Positions 48,877 through 59,900 of a stretch of DNA of 64,000 nucleotides are shown here, in pieces; positions within the stretch are counted from its first letter, which is position 1, and each line of letters opens with the position of its first letter. This DNA is from Hoeflea_A sp965228785 (GTDB lineage: Bacteria; Pseudomonadota; Alphaproteobacteria; Rhizobiales; Rhizobiaceae), in assembly GCA_965228785.1 (NCBI GenBank), contig CBDDIF010000002.1, positions 1,612,001-1,676,000 of the forward strand. The letters are read 5' to 3'. The notes below the pieces were generated by a model. That model was not told where the DNA came from. It made no database searches and worked only from the letters and a program-made list of their open reading frames with translations. The translations under genes and the position numbers were made by a program.

Positions 48877-50866
48877 TGTGCGCGCCTAGCACGGCGTAGT
48901 CAAAACCGTCCGCGCGTCCTCCGAGCTGTCGGGCAAGAAAGCGTTCGATCAGGCGAAACATCAACATCTTCTGTTGCCAGGACATGTTCGCAAACGTGTG
49001 ACCAGCACCGTCGATGACCTCGTAGCGGACATCCTTGCCAGCCGCCTGCAGCGCCTCGACCATGCGGTCGGACTGCTCCCGGATTACCCGAACGTCGTTC
49101 GATCCCTGAATGATCAGAATCGGATTCTTCGCGTTCTCAGCGTTGTAAAGCGGCGACCGCCCGCGAATCTCCTCGAGATCCTCCGGCTTCTCCGGATCGC
49201 CAATATATTTGCGGTACCAGTCCGGCCAGCCGGTCCAGTAGACGGGAACTTCCTGCAGCATGGTCGAAATATCGCTGACCCCGTTGATGCTGACCCCTGC
49301 GGCAAAAAGCTCCGGATCCTGGGTCATGGCAGTGAGGGTTTTCAGACCACCGAAACTTCCGCCCATGACGGCCACGCGCTGCGGATCGGCAATGCCCTGG
49401 TCGACAGCCCATTGGCGCGCATCGACGACATCCTGGTGCATCTTCTTGCTGACCTCTCCGACAGCAGCTTCTCGAAAGGCCCGACCGTAGCCGCTGCTGC
49501 CACGATAATTGACGTCGAGCACCGCATAGCCGCGGTTGGCGAGCAAGAGAGCCAGCCCGTTGAAGCCCCAGGCCGATCGGGCGACCGGACCACCATGGAC
49601 CAGCACCACCATCGGCGCAGGCCCGCTCACGCCCAAAGGTCGGGTCAGGTAAGCCGGTATGATCAGTCCGTCGCTTGCTTCAATCTCCACGGGCTCCATG
49701 GGCGACAATGCTCTGGCCCGGGCGGCAATCGCTGGTTCCTGGATGAGTTCGACCGAATTCGCCTCACTGTCCACCAGGTACTTGGTCCAACCGCTTGTAT
49801 CCTGCTCGACTTCCCAGATCGCCTTGGAGAAGTCGCGCGTTGCCGAGACGAGATGGAGAGACGCACCGGGCGGTACGCCAATCCTGGCTGTCATGCTCTC
49901 GACATTACGGTCGAAAAAGACCCTCTCCTGTCGGCCCGGGTAAGAGACCGCCATGATCGGATCACGGGTCTCGGGATGCAGTCTGACCGAACTCAGATCG
50001 ACCTTGTCATGAGCAAAGACCACATCCTCGTCGCCGCTTTCGATATCCCGACGCACGAGTGCCATCTTGTCTCGCCCCAGATTGGAAAGGCCAAGCAGCC
50101 GAGCATTCTCGTCGGGTTGAGACAGGACAAAGAATGACTCCTCCATTCCGCCACGCGCGATCTCGCGCCATCCGTCCGCTTCCCTGACCTCGACATGCCA
50201 TCGGCTGTCGTGACCCAGCGTCCGACGTGCAAAGACCTCACCGATCCGGTCGAAAGACCAGCTCACTCCCCTCTCTGTTACAAGATCGAGTTCTTCGGAA
50301 TCACCGGTATCGAGGTTCAGCCGGTAGAGATCGAATTTGCTTCGGTCGCGTCCGTTATGGGCAATCAGGATTTCCGCGCCGCCCTCCGACGGGATCTCCG
50401 CGATGAACGATTTGACGTCCTTGCCGAAATCGTAGGTGCGCGGCTCCGCCCCCTCCTTCGTGACATCAATCGAGACGATCTGATCGTTTTCCCAGCCATC
50501 GCGATCGGCGAGGTACAAAAGGTAGCGGCTGTCGGCAGACCAGACGTACCAGCGCACCCTGTCCGGCGTGCGGAACACGTCCGAGCCGTCGGCGTCGAGA
50601 CCGCGAACCCACAGGGCCGGTCTGAACCATTTGCTTTCAAGCCAGGCAATACGCTTGCCGTCCGGCGACAGGCGGAAACGCCATTGCGATGATGAATCGG
50701 CGTAAAATACCCGCAGCGGCACCAGGTCCGGCAGTTGACCCCCAGTGAGAGCCGGGTGAGTTGCGGCGATCGGCCGATAAAGGAACAGGAGCCCGATGCC
50801 AGCCACGCCAACAACCAGGGCAACGGCCATCAGTATCTTTCGAATCAACGTATCGCCTCCTGTCAT
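48866..50866 (-). CDS. S9-family (prolyl oligopeptidase-type) peptidase
   Basis: 666-residue serine peptidase. An N-terminal membrane segment (ILMAVALVVGVAGIGLLFLY, about residues 9-30) anchors it, probably facing the periplasm. It is followed by a beta-propeller-like region (SADSRYLLYLADRDGWENDQ) and a C-terminal alpha/beta hydrolase domain. The catalytic triad is complete: S504 (MGGSFGG), D591 (GSNDVRV) and H623 (GAGHTFAN). The ATG at 50866 (MTGGDTLIRK) is preferred. An ATG at 50920 lies inside the terminal repeat of a MITE-like element and is not conserved sequence. It was probably once in one operon with the cupin and MFS genes upstream. Confidence 0.87.
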   Translation of the reverse strand: MTGGDTLIRKILMAVALVVGVAGIGLLFLYRPIAATHPALTGGQLPDLVPLRVFYADSSSQWRFRLSPDGKRIAWLESKWFRPALWVRGLDADGSDVFRTPDRVRWYVWSADSRYLLYLADRDGWENDQIVSIDVTKEGAEPRTYDFGKDVKSFIAEIPSEGGAEILIAHNGRDRSKFDLYRLNLDTGDSEELDLVTERGVSWSFDRIGEVFARRTLGHDSRWHVEVREADGWREIARGGMEESFFVLSQPDENARLLGLSNLGRDKMALVRRDIESGDEDVVFAHDKVDLSSVRLHPETRDPIMAVSYPGRQERVFFDRNVESMTARIGVPPGASLHLVSATRDFSKAIWEVEQDTSGWTKYLVDSEANSVELIQEPAIAARARALSPMEPVEIEASDGLIIPAYLTRPLGVSGPAPMVVLVHGGPVARSAWGFNGLALLLANRGYAVLDVNYRGSSGYGRAFREAAVGEVSKKMHQDVVDARQWAVDQGIADPQRVAVMGGSFGGLKTLTAMTQDPELFAAGVSINGVSDISTMLQEVPVYWTGWPDWYRKYIGDPEKPEDLEEIRGRSPLYNAENAKNPILIIQGSNDVRVIREQSDRMVEALQAAGKDVRYEVIDGAGHTFANMSWQQKMLMFRLIERFLARQLGGRADGFDYAVLGAHIIP

Positions 50867-50912
50867 CGGGTCGCGGCCGACTAGCACGCATTGCGGACCA
50901 CGCCTACCGATA

Positions 50913-51177
50913 GCCCACATTTCTCACACTCCCTGCGGTGTGCGTTGCGTTTCGGCGAGGCAAATGCGGTTCCAGGCGGCGAAAAGCGTATCGAGTCATG
51001 CGGTTGAGCCGCATGGGACCGCAGATGTCCGCCGAAAGGCAACCCTTCGGGCCGGCTGAAGCGCGCGACAGCGTGCGTCGAAGCACTTGACCGTACGCCG
51101 GTACGCTCTGCGCACTTCTCCTTCTCTGACGCGCGCTTAAGCCGGCGCAGACCACAGAGAGTGTGAGAAATGCGGGC
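50913..51177. mobile_element. MITE-like element, 265 bp, with TA target duplication
   Basis: Terminal inverted repeats about 32 bp long begin GCCC(A/G)CATTTCTCACACTC; the left end (50911-50944) and the right end (51146-51179, reverse complement) match at 30 of 34 positions including the TA. The element is flanked by TA on both sides, as in IS630/Tc1-like transposition. It has no transposase gene. The inside is rich in short palindromes, for example ATGCGG-N4-CCGCAT near 50999-51014. Removing it and one TA leaves a site at which the MFS gene would extend two codons (Tyr, Arg) before a stop. The element thus gives the MFS gene its present stop and puts an ATG in front of the S9 peptidase. The family assignment is an inference. 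Confidence 0.7.
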
Positions 51178-52664
51178 TAGTCCTTGCTGGCAGTTCCGGG
51201 CAGATAGATGAATGCCAAAACGCTTGCGGCTGCACAAAGCGCGGCTGTGATCCAAGCCACCGTCGCGAAGGCCCGATCGGTCGCTTCCTGGTGCAACGAG
51301 GTGTCCGCCTCAAACGGTTGGCCGAAACCGGCGGGACCACCAGCATAGTGATAGGCGGCCGCCGCGACACCGCCCATGGCAGCGACAGCGACAAGTCCGG
51401 CAACCCGGCTGACCGCGTTGTTGATACCGGAGGCAGCACCTGCATCGTCGGACGGTGCCGATCCCATGACGCTCGCCGAAAGCGGCGTCACAACCATCAT
51501 CATGCCAATGCCCATCAGGCACATGGACGGCAGCAGATGGCCCCAGAAATTCTGCCAAACGAAGCCGAAGGCCAGCGAGGCAAAAGCAACCGCCACCAGC
51601 GCGCAGCCACCCCCGATCAGCGGCGCAGGACCCGTTCGTATCATCAGCCGACCCATCAGATTCGACCCGGCTGCTATCGCCACGGTGATGGGCAGATAGA
51701 GGACGCTGACCTGCACCTCCGGCAACTCCCAGCCGGTGATCAGAGCCATCGGCAGATAGAAAAACACCGCCGATAGGGAGAAATACAGCAGGAAGGTAAC
51801 GGCATTGGCAGCGCTGAATTCGCCGATGCCAAAAAGCCTCAAAGGCATCATCGGATGATCGGCCTGTTGCTCCCAATGCAGGAAAACGACGAAGAGCAGC
51901 AACCCTGGCAAACCAAAGAGCAGGATGTGGCCGGCACCGGCCAGTCCCTCCTCGCCTTCCGGACCAGTGAGCGCCCAGGCGATGAGGCCGAGTGACAACG
52001 TTGCCAGAACCGCACCGCGCCGATCAAGAGAAACGTCCGCGACTGGCGTATCGTCGGGTACGCGAGCCAGGAGCATGTAAAGCGCGATCGCACCCACTGG
52101 CAGGTTGATGGCAAAGATCAATCGCCAGATTTCATCCTGACCGGTCGAGAGCAACGCGCCTCCGAGAACCGGTCCTATGGCAGTGGTCAATGCGGAGGAT
52201 GCGGCCCAGATGCCAATGGCCCGGGCTCGTTCTTCCTGCGGATAGGTCTTGGATATGATCGCCAGTGATCCCGGCACCATGACCGCCGCGCCGATGCCCT
52301 GAAGCGCCCGGGCGCCGATCAGGAATTCCGGACCGGGCGCGACCGCACAGGCGATCGAGGCCAGGACAAACAGGGCAATGCCCACCGAGAACAGACGTCG
52401 AAGACCGTACTTGTCTCCAGCGGCACCGCCGACAAGGATCAATGCCGAGAGCGCCAGCATGTATGCGTTGTTGATCCACTGCGCTTCGGTCAAAGACGCG
52501 TCCAGGCTCGAGCGGATCGCCGGGATGGCGATCGACACGACGGTCCCGTCGATGAAACCCATCGCCGACGCCAGGATGGCCGCTATCAGCACGAAGCGTC
52601 GACGACGTTGCGGACAGTAGGCCTGAAAGGCGGTATCGGCCGGATTGACGTGGATCGATGCCAT
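51177..52664 (-). CDS. DHA2-family MFS efflux transporter (EmrB/QacA-like)
   Basis: 495-residue transporter with about 14 membrane segments, characteristic of the DHA2 branch. The first helix and motif are ASAMGFIDGTVVSIAIPAIR, and motif C in helix 5 is AIGIWAASSALTTAIGPVLG, followed by LLSTGQDEIWRLIFAINLPV. It should extrude drugs or toxic metabolites by proton antiport. Its last codon is followed by a TAG made from the TA duplication plus the first base of the adjacent element, so the protein ends SKD instead of a predicted SKDYR. It is 12 bp downstream of the cupin gene on the same strand. Confidence 0.92.
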   Translation of the reverse strand: MASIHVNPADTAFQAYCPQRRRRFVLIAAILASAMGFIDGTVVSIAIPAIRSSLDASLTEAQWINNAYMLALSALILVGGAAGDKYGLRRLFSVGIALFVLASIACAVAPGPEFLIGARALQGIGAAVMVPGSLAIISKTYPQEERARAIGIWAASSALTTAIGPVLGGALLSTGQDEIWRLIFAINLPVGAIALYMLLARVPDDTPVADVSLDRRGAVLATLSLGLIAWALTGPEGEEGLAGAGHILLFGLPGLLLFVVFLHWEQQADHPMMPLRLFGIGEFSAANAVTFLLYFSLSAVFFYLPMALITGWELPEVQVSVLYLPITVAIAAGSNLMGRLMIRTGPAPLIGGGCALVAVAFASLAFGFVWQNFWGHLLPSMCLMGIGMMMVVTPLSASVMGSAPSDDAGAASGINNAVSRVAGLVAVAAMGGVAAAAYHYAGGPAGFGQPFEADTSLHQEATDRAFATVAWITAALCAAASVLAFIYLPGTASKD

Positions 52665-52676
52665 GGTCGGGCGCGA

Positions 52677-53147
52677 TCAACTGTCGGGCTGCAAGGGCGA
52701 CCCGTCGCGCTTTGAAAATTTATTGCCGGCTTTGGTCTTGGTCAGCAGCATGTCGATGTCGGAATAGTGGCAACGGTCTTCGTTGGTCCGCGTACCGACA
52801 ATCAGATAGGTGGCCGGTGCGTCCGTTCGGTTCTGCAGATGGTGCCCGTTGGCATCTCCTGCCTTGAAGGCGGCCGCCTCCCCGGCCCGGATGATTTGAT
52901 CTCCGTTGTCATCAATAAGGGTAACCTCGCCGGTGAGCACAAAGAGGAACTCGTCCTCGTTTTCATGCCAATGGCGAAGCGACGAAAACGCATCGGGATA
53001 CAGGGTTTCCAGGTGCGCGCCGAACTGGGTCAGACCGCCGGCATCGCCGAGAGATCGCATTTCGAAACGACCAAGATCATGGTCGTGGGGTGCGGGGTAA
53101 TTCGAACTGACAAGCGGTTCGACTTCCGCGGGCTTGATAACCGGCAT
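52677..53147 (-). CDS. Cupin-domain protein
   Basis: 156-residue cupin. The metal-binding first motif is HWHENEDEFLFVLTGE (two His and a Glu), and the second motif includes FKAGDANGHHLQN. It resembles small cupins found beside transporter or oxidoreductase genes and may bind a metal and a small ligand, or isomerise one. The start at 53147 (MPVIKPAEVE) is the natural one. It is the first gene of a presumed cupin-MFS-S9 peptidase transcript, now interrupted by the MITE-like element after the MFS gene. The ligand is unknown. Confidence 0.82.
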   Translation of the reverse strand: MPVIKPAEVEPLVSSNYPAPHDHDLGRFEMRSLGDAGGLTQFGAHLETLYPDAFSSLRHWHENEDEFLFVLTGEVTLIDDNGDQIIRAGEAAAFKAGDANGHHLQNRTDAPATYLIVGTRTNEDRCHYSDIDMLLTKTKAGNKFSKRDGSPLQPDS

Positions 53148-53379
53148 GACGGGCTCCCACTGATTGGAGCGCCAAGCCTAACCCGACCAAACATCACAGA
53201 CAATCGAGCGCGATCGGCGCCGTTCGTCGGTAAGGTGAATCAATTCAATCGCATGCAGGCGTATTCTCTGGATTTGATTCAAACGGGCGTTTTCCCAGGA
53301 ATTGCATCTTTCGACCGGCGGTGATGTTGTGCCTGCCATCGTGACAGGAGACACAGCAGTGGCGCAGGAAAGACCAGAT

Positions 53380-53694
53380 ATGGATATCGGCGTTGTGTAC
53401 TATCGAATCCGCCCGTCGGGCGGCGAGATGGAGGCGACCTGGTACTCGACCCGTTATCCGGACGAAAAATGCGGAACCGGACTTGCCAAGGGAGATACGT
53501 CGAACGGATTTCCAGGCGAGTACAGAATTACCTACTTCTTCGCCGATGGAACGCTTTCGGCTGAACTCGATCTGAGGATTGAGAAATCGGGCGACATCTA
53601 CAGTTTGGCTTACCTGGAGAATGGCGACACCCTGCTCGCCGGAGTCGGCTTCGAAACTCCCGAGGGACTGGTCGCCGGATACCGTAAGCTCTGA
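53380..53694 (+). CDS. Hypothetical protein (104 aa)
   Basis: 104-residue protein starting MDIGVVYYRIRPSGGEMEAT, predicted mainly beta-strands (WYSTRYPDEKCGTG, EYRITYFFADGTLSAELDLR, GDTLLAGVGFETPEGLVAGY). It has no signal peptide from this start and resembles no family that I can name with confidence. GGAAAG lies seven bases before the ATG at 53380. GTG and TTG codons upstream (53322, 53302) could extend it by 20-26 residues. It is the last gene before the autotransporter, 220 bp from it, with the same strand; a link is possible but unproven. Confidence 0.65.
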   Translation: MDIGVVYYRIRPSGGEMEATWYSTRYPDEKCGTGLAKGDTSNGFPGEYRITYFFADGTLSAELDLRIEKSGDIYSLAYLENGDTLLAGVGFETPEGLVAGYRKL

Positions 53695-53813
53695 TCCAGC
53701 TGTGGAAAGAGAGCGTATCGGACCGCACTTCACGACCCCCACGCTCCTCCCTGGCGTGCAAGTCGCCACCTGGCAAAAATACTAGTTGATGACATTTCGT
53801 TAATAACGCAAGA

Positions 53814-53829
53814 TCGCGCTTAAGCGCGA
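53814..53829. promoter_or_regulatory. 16-bp perfect palindrome upstream of the autotransporter
   Basis: TCGCGCTTAAGCGCGA is fully self-complementary. It lies 45 bases before the leader ORF and 86 bases before the autotransporter ATG, in an otherwise featureless 220-bp gap. It could be an operator; no adjacent regulator gene is known to bind it. Confidence 0.35.
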
Positions 53830-53873
53830 GAATCAATCGGCGATGCATGTCTCGAGCCACGGGGGAAAACATC

Positions 53874-53927
53874 ATGAATAGTTGCAATGACGTTGCCGTC
53901 ATCGTGTGTTGCTCATGTCGGATCTAA
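53874..53927 (+). CDS. Possible Cys-rich leader peptide (17 aa)
   Basis: Short ORF of 17 codons, MNSCNDVAVIVCCSCRI, with the best ribosome-binding site in the region (GGGGGA eight bases before the ATG). Its last 13 bases, in another frame, overlap the start of the autotransporter gene (ATG at 53915), which itself lacks a visible Shine-Dalgarno. Translation of this ORF could open the region for re-initiation at the autotransporter ATG, or act as a regulatory leader. Four of its 17 residues are Cys. It could also be chance. Confidence 0.4.
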   Translation: MNSCNDVAVIVCCSCRI

Positions 53928-56900
53928 AGGCACGCAACAACAGGTTTGTCGCCCCCCGGATCGTCAGCGCGATCGCACTGGCAGTTCCTGCCGCGCCTTC
54001 ATTGCTTCTGACCACCTCAACCGCACTCGCGACATGCACCATCAATTCGACGACGATGGATTGCTTCGGCGATGAATCGTCCGGCATCGTCGTGCGCCGC
54101 GACGATCACAAGCCACCCATCCAGACCCTCAATGTCGACAATCTTACCCGCACGATCGGTGGTACGGGTGTCGAACTGGAGGGCAACGGAAAGAAGGGAG
54201 ACAACGGCGACGGCGATATCGGCCGAGGTCACCATGGCCAACCTGGTCAGGGCGGCTTGGACCTGACCATCAACTATCGAGATGACAGGTTCGGCGTGGA
54301 AACGACCAGTGCCGGCCACGAAGGCATTTTCGTCTCCAGCAAGGCTGGCAATGGTGGTGAAGGCGGTGAAGGACGCCGCGACTTAATCGATCCCTTTTTC
54401 ACTCGTGGTGGCCACGGGGGTGAGGGCGGCAGAGGCGGCAATGTCGCCATCAACAGCGTCGCCACGATCAGCACTGGTGGCACTTTTTCGCATGGTATCC
54501 TCGCTGTCAGTGACGGCGGCGATGGTGGCAGGGGTGGCCACGCCCAGGCTTCGGCCGATTCGCGAGGCGGCGACGGTGGCGCCGGCGGCCGTGCTGGAAC
54601 GGTTACCATCGTCAGCACCGGCGAGAGCATCAAAACGACTGGCCGACAGGCCCAAGGCATTTATGCGCAGAGCCTCGGTGGAGCCGGAGGTGACGGAGGC
54701 TCCTCGTCTGGCGGAATTTGGGGCGGCGGCGGTGGCGGCGCAGGTGGTGGTATCGCCGATGAGGTCACCGTCACCAACAGCAGCGCTATCGAAACCACCG
54801 GCCGCGGCGCAGGCGGCATTCTGGCCCAGAGTATCGGTGGCTTCGCCGGATCGGGTGGCGGCGCGGGTGGCCTGTTCTCTTTTGGCGCGAGCGAACAGAG
54901 CGGCGGTGACGCCGACCGGGTCACCGTCACCAATCACGCGACAATTACAACACAGGGACATGCCGCCGCGGCTATCCTGGCGCAAAGTACCGGCGGCGGT
55001 GGCGGCAGTGCCAATGATGACGGGGGCATCATATCTCTCGGAGGCAAAGGTTCGGCCGGTGGCGACGCCGGGCATGTTTGGGTCACCAATACCGAGACGC
55101 TATACACTCAAGGCAATAACTCAGCTGGCATTCAAGCTCAAAGCGTGGGCGGCGGTGGCGGCGATGCCGGTCTGTCGATCGGTTTGGTCAGCATCGGGGG
55201 CAGCGGCGGCAGCGGCGGCAAAGGCGGCGAAGTTACCGTCGAGAATTCCGGTGGCGTATCCACGATCGGTCGACACTCCGACGCCATCATCGCTCAGAGC
55301 ATTGGCGGCGGTGGCGGGCATGGAGGTTCTTCCGGCGGCGTGATTGCTTCCGTCGGCGGTAGCGGTGGCTCGGGCGGCGACGGCAGCACGGTCGTCGTTG
55401 ACAATTCCGGCGATCTTTCAACGAAAGGCAGCCATTCCAATGGCATCATGGCGCAGAGTGTCGGCGGCGGCGGTGGCAAGGGCGGCAGCTCCGTCGATGT
55501 GGGTGCGTTCGTTTCCATAGGAATCGGCGGCAGCGGCGGCGATGGCGGAGACGGCGGCAAGGTTGAAGTCAACAAGGACGTTGGAGCAAGTAGCGCGTCG
55601 ACATCCGTTACAACCGCCGGCAACCATGCCAGCGGCGTTGTTGGCCAGAGCGTCGGCGGAGGCGGCGGCAAGGGTGGCTGGACGGTATCTGTCAGTGGCG
55701 GTCTTTATGGCGATGTCAGTCTCGGCATCGGCGGTAGCGGCGCCGATGGCGGTGACGGCAACGATGTGACCGTACACAACAAGGGCACCGTCGGCACCAG
55801 CGGAAAATTCAGCGACGGTGTCGTGGCCCAGAGCACCGGCGGCGGCGGCGGATTGGGCGGCTTCGACGTGACGGCCGCATTGTCGACCGGTGCCGGTCTT
55901 TCGGTTGGCGTTGGCGGCGGCGGTGGTGGCGGCGGAGACTCCGGTGCCGTCGAGCTCAGCAGTTGGACCAGCGTTTCGACAAGCGGCAATCACTCCAACG
56001 GACTTGTTGCCCAAAGTGTTGGCGGCGGTGGCGGTCATGGCGGCTTCAGCGCCGATCTGTCGGCCTCGGCCGATGCCAGCATCGGCATTGGCGTCGGTGG
56101 TTCCGGCGGGTCCGGCGGCGACGCCGGTGAATCTTCTCTGACATCGGAAGGCCATATCAGCACCGAGGGCAATCACGCCAACGCAGTGCTGGCACAGAGC
56201 GTTGGCGGCGGCGGCGGCAATGGCGGCTTCAGTGCCACCTTGGCGGTGTCGGAAAGTTTCAATGTCTCGGTCAGCGTCGGCGGACGCGGCGGCAGCGGCG
56301 GCGATGCATCGGCAGTCACAGCGACGTCCAAGGGCAGCCTCACGACCAAGGGCTCGCACGCCAGCGGTGTGGTGGCGCAGAGCATCGGCGGCGGCGGCGG
56401 CAATGGCGGATTTTCCCTGTCGCTGTCCGGTTCCGGCGAAGGCGGCGACATTCCGGTATCCGTCGGCGGTGGCGCCGGCAGCGGCGGAAAAGCCAAATCG
56501 GTCACCGTGTCCAATGACGGTAACATCTCGACCGAGGGCGATCATTCCTACGGCATTCTCGCCCAAAGCCTTGCAGGCGGTGGCGGCAATGGCGGCTTCA
56601 GCATTTCCGGATCGCTGGCTATCGGCGATGGCGCCGAAATACCGGTTTCGGTTGGCGGCGGCGGTGGTGATGGACACAGCGCCTCGGCGGTGAAAGTCGA
56701 TAGTATCGGAAACATCAAGACCGGAACCGCGGACAAAGGGCGCCATTCAGCCGGCATCCTGGCACAAAGCATCGGCGGCGGTGGCGGCAATGCCGGCTTC
56801 AGCGTCAGCGCCGGTGTTGTCACCGGCGAGGACGGCGGCAACATCGGCGTCAGCGTCGGCGGCAAGGGCGGCACAGGCTCGAAGGGCGGAACCGTCGACG

Positions 56901-59900
56901 TGACTAGCAAGGGCGACATAAGCACAATCCTTGGCGGATCGCCCGGAATTCAAGCACAAAGCGTCGGCGGCGGCGGTGGCAACGGCGGTTTCAGCGCCAA
57001 TTTCGACGGCTCGCAATACGGCAATATCGGTGTCAGCGTCGGCGGCGCCGGCGGCTCCGGCAATGACGGTTCCAAGGTCACGGTCGATAACACCGGCAAG
57101 ATCGTCACGACCGGCAAACAATCCTACGGCATATCCGCGCAGAGCATTGGCGGCGGTGGCGGTCACGGCGGCTTCAGCCTCTCCGGATCGTTCAGCAAGG
57201 CCACCAATGTGACAGTTGCGGTTGGCGGTTCCGGCGGCGGCGGCGGTGACGGCGGCAAGGTCGAGGTCAAGCAGAGCGGCTCGATCAGCACCGAAGGCAA
57301 CAGCTCACACGCGGTGCTGGCACAAAGTGTCGGCAACAGCGGCGGCGCCGGCGGTTTCGCAGGCGATGCCAACATTGCCATCGAGGAAGGTGGCAACATC
57401 GGCGTCGCGGTTGGTGGCGGTGGCGGTGACGGTGGGTCGGCAGAGTCCGTTACGGTCGAAACCGAAGGCGGAGATATCCTGACCAAGGGCCGAGGCGCAA
57501 TCGGCATTCTCGCACAAAGCACGGGCGGCAGCGGCGGTAGCGGCGGCTTCGGCCTGACCGCCAATCTCGGCACCGGCAAGAAGACTGTGAACATTGCTGT
57601 GACCGTTGGCGGCGGCGGTGGCGATGGCGGCACCAGCGGCGACGTGTCCGTGACCAACGCCAGTTCCGTCAAAACAGAACACAGCAACGCACACGCGGTG
57701 CATGCCCAAAGCACCGGCGGCAGCGGCGGTAATGGCGGCATGGCAATCAGCGCCAACCTCGCGCTCAACCCCAAATCTCCGTCGCAAAACCTCGGCGTTT
57801 CCGTTGGCGGCGGCGGCGGCACCGGCAATGTTTCCGGCAAAGTCGTCATCGACAATGACGGCGGCATCCACACCAAGGGCTTCAAGTCAAAGGGCCTCTT
57901 TGCCCAGAGCATCGGCGGCGGTGGCGGCGACGGTGGCCTCGCCTTCTCCGGCAATCTCGCCGGCGGCCAGGACAGTAAGGAAATCAACGTCTCTGTGGGC
58001 GGAAAAGGCGGCACGGGCAACAATGCCGACACCGTCACGGTTATCAACGACGGCACAATCCTGACCGAGGGCCACTTCAGTGAGGGCATTCTGGCTCACA
58101 GCGTCGGCGGCGGCGGTGGCAGCGGCGGCACCGCGGCGGTGGCTGCCCTTTCGCGCCAGGGCCAGGGCACGTCCATCGATATTGGTGTTGCAATTGGCGG
58201 TTCCGGCGGCGCAGCCGGCGACGGCAAGGCCGTCGACGTCACCAACAACGGCACGATCATGACCACCGGCGTCTCGTCCACGGCCATTGATGCCCAGAGC
58301 ATCGGCGGTGGTGGTGGTAAAGGCGGCTCGAGCTTTGCCGGAATCGCCGGCCTCACCCAGGGTGGTGATGAACCGAAACCGCGTACCGTCAATGTCAACG
58401 TCTCGGTGGGTGGGCAAGGTGGCAGCGGCGGTGATGCAAGCACCGTCATGGTGACCAATACCGGCCGTCTCTACACTGGAGACGGCTCATCGAAAGGCAT
58501 TTCCGCGCAGAGCGTCGGCGGCGGCGGTGGTACCGGCGGAGCGGCCGATGCATTTTCACTGTTGGTGGGCCGCTGTGCGGTCTGCGGCCAAAAGGCGCCG
58601 GACAATGGCGCCAAGAAGATAAGCCTCAGCGTCAGCATCGGCGGTGCGGGTGGCGGCGCTGGCAACGGCGACGATGTCACGGTCGACAATATCGGCGAGA
58701 TCGTCACCGAAGGCGCCGGCTCTGATGGCATTTTCGCCCAGAGCATCGGCGGCGGTGGTGGTGACGGCGGCACCGGCGCTCTCGGACTTAAGCCGCTTCT
58801 GGGCCTGACCGGCGTCATTATCGCAGACGGCAACATCATTCTCGATCCAGCCAAGGCCGCCAAGGTCTGGACCAACATCCAGGTCGCCATCGGCGGCAGC
58901 GGCGGTGCCGGCGGCAATTCCGGCAAGGTCAAGGTTGACAATTCCGGTCTGATTACCACGCTGGGTGACCAGTCGACGGCCATTTACGCCCAGAGTGTCG
59001 GCGGCGGTGGCGGTCGCGGCGGCGCCTCTTCGGGCAGCGCTTTCGCTATCGCCTCCATTGGCGCCAAGGGAGCTTCCGGCGGCGACGCGGAGACAGTGAC
59101 AGTCAAGAACGAGGGCGATATTTTCACGCTCGGCCGCGCGTCGATGGGCATCTTCGCCCAAAGTGTGGGCGGCGGTGGCGGCCACGGTGGTGACGTTAGC
59201 CAGAACCTGTTCTGGCCGGGCATCGATGTCGGCATCGGCATCGACCTGTCGCTGGGTGGCGGTAGCGGCGGCAACGGCGGGAATGTGAAGGTCGACAATT
59301 CCGGGAAGATCGTGACCGAGGGCGCCGGCGCCCACGGCATCTTTGCCCAGAGCGTCGGCGGCGGTGGTGGCGTGGCTGGCAGCGCGGGCCTCAGCCCCGG
59401 CTCGGCCCTTTTCTTCATCGGCTCAACCGGCGATGATGGCGACGCTGGTAGGGTAGATGTTACAACCGAAGGCGACATCTACACCTTCGGCGACGGTGCA
59501 GCCGGCATTTTTGCGCAGAGCGGCAGTGGTCGCAAAAAAAGCGGGAACCACGACTACGCCAACGGCGCCACCGGTACGGGCAAGGAAGTCACTGTGACGG
59601 TCGATGCCATGGTCGATACGGCGGGCATCAACTCCAAGGGCGTGATCGCGCAGAGTATCGGCGTCAACAAGAACAGCGATATCACCGTCACGGTAGAAGC
59701 CGGTGGCGCGGTGATCGGCGGCGTCGATACAGACGGCAAAGGTAACGCCAGCGATGCTGTCGGTATCCAGCTATACGATGGCAAGGACAATCAGATCACC
59801 AATATGGGCCTGGTCACCACACAGCTCGGCTACATGGGCACGGCTATCGCCTCGCGGACAACACGGGCTAACGAGACAACTGTCAACGACACCGTCGACA

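Noticed and set aside
50867..50920. ATG at 50920 as start of the S9 peptidase
   Set aside because: This codon is within the terminal repeat of the MITE-like element. The next in-frame ATG at 50866 leads directly into the membrane anchor.
54640..59680. CRISPR-like regular spacing of repeats
   Set aside because: The units are about 185 bp, in frame and encode a Gly-rich protein repeat; there are no short identical repeats with unique spacers.
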